From: CAZBGL01 sp964491375
Lineage (GTDB): Bacteria; Desulfobacterota; Deferrisomatia; Deferrisomatales; Deferrisomataceae
Assembly (NCBI GenBank): GCA_964491375.1
Contig: CAZBGL010000271.1
Span: 1 to 9,527, forward strand
DNA length: 9,527 bases
Reading direction: 5' to 3'
The position numbers and the translations under genes were made by a program. How positions within the stretch are numbered: position 1 is the first letter of the stretch; the number at the start of each line of letters is the position of its first letter. Shown piece after piece: positions 1-5,974 of this stretch. Below the pieces are notes generated by a model. The model was not told the DNA's origin. It was given only the letters and a program-made list of their open reading frames with translations, and did not search any database.

Positions 1-33
1 GCCGCTCGGAAACGATGGGGCCGCGGCGACTGT

Positions 34-240
34 CGGAGCCGCGCCCGCGCCTCGCAGGGGACCCTCCCGGCCCCGAACGGATCGAACGGACCGCCCCCAA
101 CCGGCCCGGGGGCCCGGGTCCGCAAAGGCGGCCGGAAGGCCCAACAGCCACGTCTCCCGAACCCACCCAACCGTGCACGCGAGCGGCACCAACACCTCCG
201 AGCGGCAGCATCAAGGCCGTGGCCGCGAAGCGGAGATGGG
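34..240 (+). repeat. Composite intergenic repeat, array 1, first unit (A1)
   Basis: A GC-rich non-coding unit. Positions 62-141 match 2794-2873 at 79 of 80 bases (single A/G difference at 124/2856). Similarity continues on both sides: GGAGCCGCG near 37, and an exact 20-mer at 217-236 equal to 2947-2966. Single-base insertions and deletions between copies (for example around 50-62) break any reading frame, so it is unlikely to be coding. The unit contains the core hairpin GGCCGGAAGGCC at 130-141. Orientation is given as the strand on which the GGAA loop would be read. Confidence 0.85.
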
Positions 241-314
241 CCCCGGGCGACTTCCCTCGAGCTCGCTCGGCCAAGGGTCGCCGGGCCGAAGCCCGCTCCC
301 ACGTCGTGGGTTGA

Positions 315-341
315 CGGCGAACGGCCTCCGGAGCCGCGGCC
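315..341 (+). repeat. Repeat head module, exact 27-nt copy
   Basis: These 27 bases are identical to 2751-2777. In array 2 the module directly precedes an A-type unit, but here it sits just before the B-type unit, so the arrays share modules arranged slightly differently. It contains the 8-bp palindrome CTCCGGAG. Confidence 0.8.
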
Positions 342-360
342 ACCGGGTTCCTCGCCCCAT

Positions 361-566
361 CGCCACGACCCAACGGGCGTCCTTTCGGTTCGCGCAACGG
401 TCGCACGGGGACTCCAGTTGGCGCCGCCCGGGGGCCGGGGCCGCGAAGGGGCCGGAAGGCCAAACGCCTTCGTCTCCCGAACCCACCCAACCGTACACGC
501 GAGCGGCACGAACGCCTCCGAGCACCATCACCGAGGCCGTGGCCCCAAGCGAAAACAAGCCCCTGG
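361..566 (+). repeat. Composite intergenic repeat, array 1, second unit (B2)
   Basis: Homologous to 2992-3204. Exact shared blocks include the 24 bases 422-445 (equal to 3061-3084) and the 31 bases 496-526 (equal to 3134-3164). It is also related to A1: bases 471-494 equal 151-174 exactly. The core hairpin is at 450-461. In this copy an extra outer stem forms from GAAGG (445-449) and CCTTC (467-471). Confidence 0.85.
445..471 (+). other. Conserved hairpin with GGAA loop inside the repeat (best-formed copy)
   Basis: GGCC-GGAA-GGCC (450-461) folds into a 4-bp stem closed by a GNRA-type tetraloop, inside a second stem GAAGG/CCTTC (445-449 with 467-471). The same 12 bases occur unchanged at 130-141, 2862-2873 and 3089-3100. 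The outer pairing is kept with different sequence in the other copies: GGC/GCC at 127-129 with 147-149 and at 2859-2861 with 2878-2880. This suggests structure is conserved, but the evidence is four copies read by eye. On the opposite strand the loop would be UUCC. Confidence 0.4.
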
Positions 567-663
567 CGGTACTCCTGCGAACGACACCCCCGAGACCACC
601 GTCAGGGCCGTTCCTTTGCGAAGCCGAGGGGCGGGGGCCCGGGCGAGTCCCGACCTTCCCACA
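567..663. other. Non-coding spacer between repeat array 1 and the lysO terminator
   Basis: About 100 nt of GC-rich sequence with no gene, no clear repeat partner in this window and no recognisable regulatory site. Together with the repeats it makes up the 695-nt gene-free left end of the window. Long open frames here are rich in Arg, Pro and Gly and have no family resemblance. Confidence 0.4.
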
Positions 664-683
664 CCGGGAGGGCTCCCTCCCGG
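664..683 (-). terminator. Stem-loop downstream of the hemE-lysO operon, possible terminator
   Basis: The nine bases at 664-672 (CCGGGAGGG) and at 675-683 (CCCTCCCGG) are perfectly complementary, separated by two bases; in practice this is a 7- or 8-bp stem with a 4-6 nt loop. The stem begins 12 nt after the lysO stop codon in the direction of transcription. There is no clear U-tract after it on the minus strand (it continues TGTGGGAAGG), so it may be a weak or Rho-assisted terminator, or simply an mRNA 3'-end stabiliser. Confidence 0.4.
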
Positions 684-695
684 ACCCGCGGTGGT

Positions 696-1295
696 TCAAC
701 CGCCCAGCAAAAGGGGCACGAGGACGGGGACCAGGGCGCTCAGCACGAATCCGTTCAGGAAGCCCACCAGAGCGGCCTTGTCCCCGGCCCAGCGCTCGAT
801 GATCGGGAGCGTGGTGTCCATGGTGGTGGCCCCGCCCGGGGCCACGGCCACGTATGGGCCGGCCCGGCGGGCGAGCACCGGGATGAGCCCGATGCTCAGC
901 AGTTCGCGGAGCACGTTCGAGAGGAAGGCCACCGACCCCAGGTCGGGATACCCGGCGTCGGTGAGGATCACGGCGGAGAGGCTGTACCAGCCGAACCCGG
1001 CGGATACGGCCAGCGCTTGGCGGGTGCCCAGGTCGGTCACCCAGGAGGCCGCCAGCCCCCCCGCCAGGGTGCCCGCCACCGTTCCCGCAGGCACGAGCAG
1101 GGCCCGGCGTTCGGCGGTGAACACCCGGAGCACGGCCGTGCGGTCCCGGCCGATGTCGTACCCCACCCAGAGCAGAAGCAGGTACAGGGTCCACCGGGTG
1201 GCCGACCCGGCGTGGGCCAGGACGGCCTCCGGAAGCCACCCGGCCTGGGCGAGCAGCACCCCCGCCACCACGGCGGCCACCATCAGGGCGGTCAA
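696..1295 (-). CDS. LysO family transporter, separate C-terminal part (199 aa)
   Basis: An integral membrane protein matching the C-terminal two thirds of LysO (DUF340), which exports lysine and analogues across the inner membrane. Strong family motifs are GFGWYSLSAVILTD (100-113), NVLRELLSIGLIPV (127-140), GGATTMDTTLPII (154-166) and GFLNGFVLSALVP (178-190). Glu131 and Asp160 line up with the two membrane acidic residues reported as essential in E. coli LysO (recalled from the literature). The start is probably TTG 1295. GGAGG (1305-1301) sits 5 nt before it and it overlaps the upstream stop as TTGA, whereas ATG 1283 would leave a 17-nt spacing. The two halves are therefore likely made in a coupled way and assemble. 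No lysine-metabolism gene is nearby, so the link with hemE may be only positional. Confidence 0.87.
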   Translation of the reverse strand: MTALMVAAVVAGVLLAQAGWLPEAVLAHAGSATRWTLYLLLLWVGYDIGRDRTAVLRVFTAERRALLVPAGTVAGTLAGGLAASWVTDLGTRQALAVSAGFGWYSLSAVILTDAGYPDLGSVAFLSNVLRELLSIGLIPVLARRAGPYVAVAPGGATTMDTTLPIIERWAGDKAALVGFLNGFVLSALVPVLVPLLLGG

Positions 1296-1564
1296 CGGCC
1301 CCTCCGGAACACGCCCAGGAGCGCGGCCACGGCCAGCACGCTCCCGGCCACCGAGAAGACCGACACCGCGGCCGCGTTCCACCCGAAGCGGGCGATCTTG
1401 GAGCCGAGTTCCGGATCCCGCCCGATGCCCACGCCCATGAAGAAGAGGAGCACGAGCACCGTGAGGGGGAAGAACCGCTCCTGAACGTTTCGGAGACGAC
1501 GGCTCTCTCCCCACAGCAGGGCAAGCCCCACCCCGGCCAGCAGGCACGCCACGTACGCCAGCAC
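1292..1564 (-). CDS. LysO family transporter, separate N-terminal part (90 aa)
   Basis: A small membrane protein with three hydrophobic segments (about 2-18, 32-47, 63-86). It corresponds to the first ~90 residues of E. coli LysO (YbjE), the lysine/thialysine exporter. The best match is LVLLFFMGVGIGRD (37-50), which parallels the E. coli 'LILFFMGISLA' region. It ends where the single-chain exporter would continue, and the next gene supplies the remainder in another frame. The start is GTG 1564 with GAGGGG just upstream and 8 nt after the hemE stop. The hydrophobic frame begins exactly there. The stop overlaps the following start as TTGA. Split lysO genes occur in other bacteria, to my recollection, so this is probably a natural two-gene arrangement rather than a damaged gene. 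Substrate is inferred from the family only. Confidence 0.78.
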   Translation of the reverse strand: MLAYVACLLAGVGLALLWGESRRLRNVQERFFPLTVLVLLFFMGVGIGRDPELGSKIARFGWNAAAVSVFSVAGSVLAVAALLGVFRRGR

Positions 1565-1572
1565 GGCCCCCC

Positions 1573-2598
1573 TCAGCGCTGGCCGGCCTCGTGCACGGCC
1601 TCCACCAGGGCCTTCACGTTGTCCACCGGAACCGAGGGAAGGATCCCGTGGCCCAGGTTGAACACGTGGCCCCGGGCCGCCCTCCCCTGCTCGACGATCT
1701 CCCGGGCACGCCTCACCACGAGTTCGCGGGGACCCAGGAGCACCGTGGGATCCAGGTTGCCCTGAACGGAGAACGCGTCCCCCACCCGGGCCACGGCGTC
1801 GGCGAGCTCGATGTGCCAGTCGATGCCCAGCACGTCGCCCCCGGCCCGCCGGATCCGGTCGAGCAGGAGGCCGCACCCCTTGACAAAGTGAATCACGGGC
1901 ACGCTCCGGTCGATGCCCTGGAGCACCCGGGTGGAGTACGGAAGCACGTACTCGGCGTAGTCCCGGGGCGACAGGATGCCGCCCCACGTGTCGAACACCT
2001 GCACGGCCTGGGCGCCCGCCCGGATCTGGGCGTTCAGGTACCGGATCACCGTATCGGTGACCTTGCTCATGAGGGCGTGGTACACATCCGGGGCGGCGTA
2101 CATCATGCGCTTGAGGTTCTCGAAGTTGCGGGAACCCCCGCCCTCGACCATGTACGCGGACAGGGTGAACGGTGCGCCGGAAAACCCGATCAGCGGCACC
2201 CGCCCGCCGAGCTCCCGACGAATGAGCCGCACCGCCTCCATCACGAACGGCACGTCCTCCTCGGGCTCGCACACCCGCAGTCTCTCCACGTCGGCCGCTG
2301 TTCGCACCGGCTCGGCGAACACCGGGCCGGGCGCGAACTCGATGGAACATCCCATGCCCTCCAACGGGATCATGATGTCCGAGAACAGGATGGCCGCGTC
2401 CACGCCCAGGATCTCCACGGGCTGCAGGGTGACCTCGCAGGCCAGCTCCGGACGATGGCACATCTCCAGGAACGAGTGGCGCTGCCGCACCGCGCGGTAC
2501 TCGGGCAGGTACCGGCCCGCCTGGCGCATGATCCAGATGGGGGTGGTGTCCACCGGCTCGCCCCGGCAGGCCTTCAGGAATCGGTCGGATCGACTCAT
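1573..2598 (-). CDS. hemE: Uroporphyrinogen decarboxylase (341 aa)
   Basis: Decarboxylates the four acetate side chains of uroporphyrinogen III to give coproporphyrinogen III, the entry to the classical haem branches. Signature 1 is intact: PIWIMRQAGRYLPEYR at residues 20-35. Signature 2 reads IGFSGAPFTLSAYMVEG (137-153). The conserved Asp74 in LFSDIM, VFDTWGG (201-207) and FNLGHGILP (313-321) are present. Length matches the family and argues against the cobalamin-dependent methyltransferase (MtaA/CmuA-like) relatives. The start is ATG 2598 with AGGAGG 5 nt upstream. The frame stays open upstream, but that part is repeat DNA with no homology. The gene is separated from the rest of the hem genes by about 650 nt of repeats and begins a short operon with the two lysO halves, the first starting 8 nt after its stop. 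Confidence 0.97.
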   Translation of the reverse strand: MSRSDRFLKACRGEPVDTTPIWIMRQAGRYLPEYRAVRQRHSFLEMCHRPELACEVTLQPVEILGVDAAILFSDIMIPLEGMGCSIEFAPGPVFAEPVRTAADVERLRVCEPEEDVPFVMEAVRLIRRELGGRVPLIGFSGAPFTLSAYMVEGGGSRNFENLKRMMYAAPDVYHALMSKVTDTVIRYLNAQIRAGAQAVQVFDTWGGILSPRDYAEYVLPYSTRVLQGIDRSVPVIHFVKGCGLLLDRIRRAGGDVLGIDWHIELADAVARVGDAFSVQGNLDPTVLLGPRELVVRRAREIVEQGRAARGHVFNLGHGILPSVPVDNVKALVEAVHEAGQR

Positions 2599-2746
2599 CC
2601 GGTCCTCCTGTGTGCTCGTTTCTGCTGGAACGCCGAGACGTCGAATGCCCCGGGCAATCCTGATCGACGCCAGTTCGGATCGCCACCGTCCCTGTGGAAC
2701 TCGGGGTGCCCAGTTATCGATCTCTTCTGTCCGCCGACCGTGTCGG
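2599..2746 (-). promoter_or_regulatory. Unique leader of hemE with strong ribosome binding site
   Basis: Between the repeat array and hemE lie about 148 nt of non-repeated sequence, visibly less GC-rich than the repeats. This is the most likely place for a hemE promoter and 5' untranslated region. The only element I can support is AGGAGG at 2609-2604, 5 nt before the ATG. No convincing -35/-10 pair, sigma-54 site or riboswitch-like fold was recognised; a GATAAC sequence (minus strand, about 2715) is a weak -10 candidate at most. Confidence 0.35.
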
Positions 2747-2972
2747 TTATCGGCGAACGGCCTCCGGAGCCGCGGCCGCGCCTCGCGGAGGAGCCCTCCC
2801 GGCCCCGAACGGATCGAACGGACCGCCCCCAACCGGCCCGGGGGCCCGGGTCCGCGAAGGCGGCCGGAAGGCCAGGCGCCACGGCCCCCCGAGCCCACCG
2901 ACCGCCCACGCGAGCGGCTGATTCCTTCCGAGGGCGCCCACCGAGACCGTGGCCGCGAAGCGGAGACGAGCC
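2747..2972 (+). repeat. Composite intergenic repeat, array 2, first unit (A3)
   Basis: The counterpart of A1, located between ahbD and hemE. It opens with the 27-nt head module (2751-2777), continues with the 80-nt near-identical block (2794-2873) containing the core hairpin at 2862-2873, and ends with the exact 20-mer 2947-2966. The middle part (about 2874-2940) diverges from A1 by substitutions and short indels, while keeping an ACGCGAGCGGC block. Confidence 0.85.
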
Positions 2973-2991
2973 CCCGGGGGCCTCGGCTTTT

Positions 2992-3204
2992 CGCCACGGG
3001 CAACGGGCGTTTCTTCGGCTCTCGCCGCGATCGCTACGATCGCAGCGGAACTCGGGGCCACGCCGCCCGGGGGCCGGGGCCGCGCAGGGGCCGGAAGGCC
3101 CAACAGCCACGTCTCCCGGACCCATCCAACGCGCACGCGAGCGGCACGAACGCCTCCGAGCACCCCCGCCGAGGCCGGGGCCCCAAGCGGACACGGGCCC
3201 CCGG
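2992..3204 (+). repeat. Composite intergenic repeat, array 2, second unit (B4)
   Basis: The counterpart of B2. It starts with CGCCACGGGCAACGGGCGT (compare 361-380), contains 3061-3084 and 3134-3164 identical to array 1, and the core hairpin at 3089-3100. It ends about 45 nt before the ahbD stop codon on the facing side. The distance between corresponding bases of B2 and B4 is 2639. Confidence 0.85.
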
Positions 3205-3248
3205 CTCAGCCCAGAGACTCACCCCGCATCGCCACGGCCTGCCCTGCT

Positions 3249-4340
3249 CTAACGCGGAGGTGTTCCAGACTCCTTTTTCGCCCTTCTCGGCACGTAGCTG
3301 CAGAACGGCTCCTCGTCCAGGTAGTCGCCGGTCATGGCGTAGGCCCGGGCGCGGCAGCCCCCGCAGACGTTCAGGAACTCGCACACGCCGCACCGGCCCT
3401 TGTACCGGCTGAAGTCGCGCAGGTCCTGGAACAGGGGGCTCTCGAACCAGATCCTCCGGAACGGCACCTGCTTCACGTTTCCGGCGGTGAGGGGAAAGTA
3501 CGAGCAGGGCTTGACGTTGCCGAAGCAGTCGATCAGGCAGATGGACTGGGCCGCGATGCACCCCTTGCCGCCGCCCGTGGAGAACGTGAGGCTCCGGCGC
3601 TTGAACGTCACCCCCTCCCGGCCGGCCAACTGGGGCACGATCCGGTAGTAGTGGGGGGCGCAGGTGGGCCGCATCAGGATCTCCGTTTCCTCCTTTTCCT
3701 GGCGGTAGTGCCATTCGAGGATCTCCTCGTAGTCCTCCTTGGTGATGAGCTCCTCGAACAGCTCCTCGCCCCGTCCCGTGGGCACGATCATGAACATGTA
3801 CCAGGCCGTCGCCCCGAGTTCCTTCGCCAACCGGAAGGTCTCGGCGATGTACCGCTGGTTCCGCTGGGTGAACGAGGAGTTGATCAGGAACGGCACCCCG
3901 TGCTTCCGGAACAGCCCGGCCGCCCGGATCGTGCCCTCGAACGCGCCCGGGCACTGGCGGAAGTCGTCGTGCACCTCGGCGGTGGGCCCGTCGAGCGAAA
4001 GCGACACCATCTTGATGTCCGCGGCCTTCATGCGCTCGCACACCGCATCGGTCACGAGCGTGCCGTTGGTGGCCATGCACATGCGAAACCCCTTCGAGGT
4101 GCCGTACTCCGCGATCTCCCAGATGTCCGGGCGAAGGAGCGGCTCGCCCCCGGAGAGCACGAACACCGGCGTGCACACCTCCGCGATGTCGTCGATGAGC
4201 TTCTTGGCCTCTGCGGTGGTGAAGTCGCCCTCGGCCGCGTCCAGGTCCGAGGAACACCGGCAGTGCACGCACCGCAGGTTGCAGCGCTGGGTGGTCTCCC
4301 AGGCGATCCACTTGGGAAGGAAATCTGTGTCTTCGGACAT
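3249..4340 (-). CDS. ahbD: Radical SAM/SPASM tetrapyrrole enzyme, AhbD-type heme b synthase (NirJ family), 363 aa
   Basis: A cytoplasmic radical SAM enzyme. The SAM-cluster motif is CX3CX2C (Cys20, Cys24, Cys27 in TQRCNLRCVHC), followed by the SGGEP motif (63-67) that contacts SAM. The C-terminal auxiliary cluster motif is CX2CX5CX20C (Cys317, 320, 326, 347) in a SPASM-like domain, with further cysteines at 227, 261, 268, 272, 279 and 329. The PTCAPHYYR segment, GNV, and the CGVCEFLNVCGGCRARAYA stretch are features I associate with AhbD, which decarboxylates two propionates of Fe-coproporphyrin III to give haem b, and with its relative NirJ (heme d1). The haem-operon context favours AhbD. ATG 4340 is preferred over ATG 4352 because GGAGG (4350-4346) lies 5 nt before it and overlaps the upstream ATG. 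The gene begins 68 nt after cobA-hemD. AhbC or NirJ remain possible. No ahbA/ahbB decarboxylase is in view. Confidence 0.8.
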   Translation of the reverse strand: MSEDTDFLPKWIAWETTQRCNLRCVHCRCSSDLDAAEGDFTTAEAKKLIDDIAEVCTPVFVLSGGEPLLRPDIWEIAEYGTSKGFRMCMATNGTLVTDAVCERMKAADIKMVSLSLDGPTAEVHDDFRQCPGAFEGTIRAAGLFRKHGVPFLINSSFTQRNQRYIAETFRLAKELGATAWYMFMIVPTGRGEELFEELITKEDYEEILEWHYRQEKEETEILMRPTCAPHYYRIVPQLAGREGVTFKRRSLTFSTGGGKGCIAAQSICLIDCFGNVKPCSYFPLTAGNVKQVPFRRIWFESPLFQDLRDFSRYKGRCGVCEFLNVCGGCRARAYAMTGDYLDEEPFCSYVPRRAKKESGTPPR

Positions 4341-4408
4341 CGGCGCCTCCATGGGATTGGCGGAGGAGGGCTTCCTTACTCGGCCAGAAGGCCCACGGCC
4401 ATCGGCTA

Positions 4409-5974
4409 TCAGCGTACGGCCGCCGGCGGTCGGCCGTTGGCGGTTCGCCTTCCCGCCCCCCTGAAATATCCTTCGATGGCCGCCACCAGGTCCCGCAAGG
4501 TGTAGCGTTCGGGCACCACGACCACCGGAAGCCCGTGGGCGCGTGCCGTCCGTTCGGTGGCCGGGCCGATGACGGCGCACGGGACCCGGTCCGGGTCCGC
4601 GCCGATCTCCCGGCACAGCTCGGCGTAGTTCCGGGCGGCCGACGAACTGGCCAGGGTGACCATGTCCAGACGGCCCTGCTTGAGGGCCTCCAGCGCCTCC
4701 GGGGGATGGGTGGCGGGCCGCACGTTCTCGTAGATGGGCACCACCTCCACCCGGGCGCCCAGGCGCTCGAGTTCGGCCGGGATCACCTCCCGGGCCTCCC
4801 GGGCACGGGGGATCAGGACCGTGGCGCCCTTGAGCTCGGTCTGGCTCGCCAGGGCCTCGACCAGGGACTCGGCCACGTACCTGGCCGGCACCACGTCGGG
4901 CCGGATGCCCCGGGCCTCCAGGGCCTCGGCGGTGCGGGGCCCCACGGCGCACACCCGCGCCGCGCCAAACGCGCGGGCGTCCAGCCCCAGGGCCTCGAGG
5001 CGCCGGAACGCGAACCGCACGGCGTTGGCCGAGGAGAACACGATCCAGTCGTAGGCGAACAGCCGGCGGAACACCGCGTCGGTGGTGCTCGCATGCCCGA
5101 AGGGCCGCAGTTCGATCAGGGGCAGCTCCACGGGTTCGGCCCAGTGCTCCCGCAGCAGCCGGGAAAGCTCGGGCGCCTGCTCGGCCGCGCGCGTGACCAG
5201 GATCCGCTTGCCGAACAGCGGCTTTCGGTCCAGCCACGCGAGCCTGCCGCGAAGCTCCACCACCCGGCCGATGAACACCACGGCCGGGGCGGTGAGCCCG
5301 GCCTCCTTCACCCGGTCCGCGATGTCCGCCAGGGTTCCGGTGACGATCCGCTGGTCGGGCCACGTGGCCCGGTGCACCACCGCGGCCGGCGTGCCCGGAT
5401 CGCGGCCGGCCCGGAGGAGCCGTTCCACCACCTCGGGCAGGCGGCTCACGCCCATGTACACGGCCACCGTGCCGCTCGAGCGGGCCAGGGCCTCCCAGTC
5501 GATGCGCGGGCCGTTTCCGCCGTCACGGCGGCGGTGCCCCGTGACCAGGGTCACCGACGGGGCCAGGTCTCGGTGGGTCAGGGGGAAGCCCGCGTACGCG
5601 GCCGCTGCCGAGGCCGAGGTCACCCCGGGCACGATCTCGAAGGGGATGCCCTCCTGGGCCAGCACCTCGGCCTCCTCGCCCAGGCGGCCGAACACGGCGG
5701 GGTCCCCCCCTTTGAGCCGCACCACGCGCTTTCCGCGGCGGGCGCGTTCCACCATCGCCCGGTTGATCTCGTCCTGGGTATGCTGGTGGAGCCGGCCCGT
5801 CTTTCCCATGGCCAGCCGCTCGGCCTCGGGGGGCGCCCACCCGAGCACCTCGGGGTGCACGAGGTGGTCGTGGATCACCACCTCGGCCCGGCCCAGCACC
5901 TCGCGCGCCCGAAGGGTGAGCAGCCCCGGGTCCCCCGGGCCCGCGCCCACCAGGTACACGTAACCGGTGCCCAT
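4409..5974 (-). CDS. Fused uroporphyrinogen-III C-methyltransferase and uroporphyrinogen-III synthase (CobA-HemD, 521 aa)
   Basis: A bifunctional protein. Residues 1-about 245 are a SAM-dependent uroporphyrinogen-III methyltransferase (SUMT), which makes precorrin-2. Its motifs are YLVGAGPGDPGLLTLRA (about 7-23), VVRLKGGDPAVFGRLGEEAE (84-103) and PGVTSASAAAAYAG. Residues about 255-500 are uroporphyrinogen-III synthase (HemD), which cyclises hydroxymethylbilane. Its marks are the opening GKRILVTRA, DWIVFSSANAVRF (309-321), VCAVGPRTAEAL and a final VIGPATERTARAHGL. Such fusions are common in Geobacter-like bacteria and clostridia. ATG 5974 is preferred over the adjacent GTG 5977 because GGAGG lies 6 nt before the ATG but only 3 nt before the GTG. 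In the SUMT motif the usual 'GDPFVFGRGGEE' reads GDPAVFGRLGEE, a mild departure. The last 15 or so residues (GRRTANGRPPAAVR) are a non-conserved tail. The protein feeds both siroheme and haem synthesis. Confidence 0.95.
   Translation of the reverse strand: MGTGYVYLVGAGPGDPGLLTLRAREVLGRAEVVIHDHLVHPEVLGWAPPEAERLAMGKTGRLHQHTQDEINRAMVERARRGKRVVRLKGGDPAVFGRLGEEAEVLAQEGIPFEIVPGVTSASAAAAYAGFPLTHRDLAPSVTLVTGHRRRDGGNGPRIDWEALARSSGTVAVYMGVSRLPEVVERLLRAGRDPGTPAAVVHRATWPDQRIVTGTLADIADRVKEAGLTAPAVVFIGRVVELRGRLAWLDRKPLFGKRILVTRAAEQAPELSRLLREHWAEPVELPLIELRPFGHASTTDAVFRRLFAYDWIVFSSANAVRFAFRRLEALGLDARAFGAARVCAVGPRTAEALEARGIRPDVVPARYVAESLVEALASQTELKGATVLIPRAREAREVIPAELERLGARVEVVPIYENVRPATHPPEALEALKQGRLDMVTLASSSAARNYAELCREIGADPDRVPCAVIGPATERTARAHGLPVVVVPERYTLRDLVAAIEGYFRGAGRRTANGRPPAAVR

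Noticed and set aside
34..566. Tandem repeats considered as a CRISPR array.
   Set aside because: The units are about 200 nt, differ in length, are imperfect and lack short identical repeats with uniform spacers; no cas gene is visible.
173..802. Possible small protein gene within the left repeat array (either strand).
   Set aside because: The translations are Arg/Pro/Gly-rich with no ribosome binding site that stands out, and the equivalent array at 2747-3204 does not keep the frame.
2599..2746. A haem- or metal-responsive riboswitch or operator upstream of hemE.
   Set aside because: No known riboswitch fold, Fur-like box or other operator could be recognised by eye.
62..3204. The repeat pair considered as ends of an insertion sequence or composite transposon.
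   Set aside because: There is no transposase, no terminal inverted repeats and no recognisable target-site duplication; the enclosed genes are hemE and lysO.
4380..4408. GGCCAGAAGGCCCACGG between cobA-hemD and ahbD resembles the repeat core.
   Set aside because: The match is about a dozen bases with a mismatch and no flanking similarity; in sequence this GC-rich it could arise by chance.
1591..4505. Long + strand open frames opposite hemE and ahbD, extending into the repeats.
   Set aside because: They mirror real genes on the minus strand; the repeat copies differ by single-base indels, so the frame is not conserved between copies.
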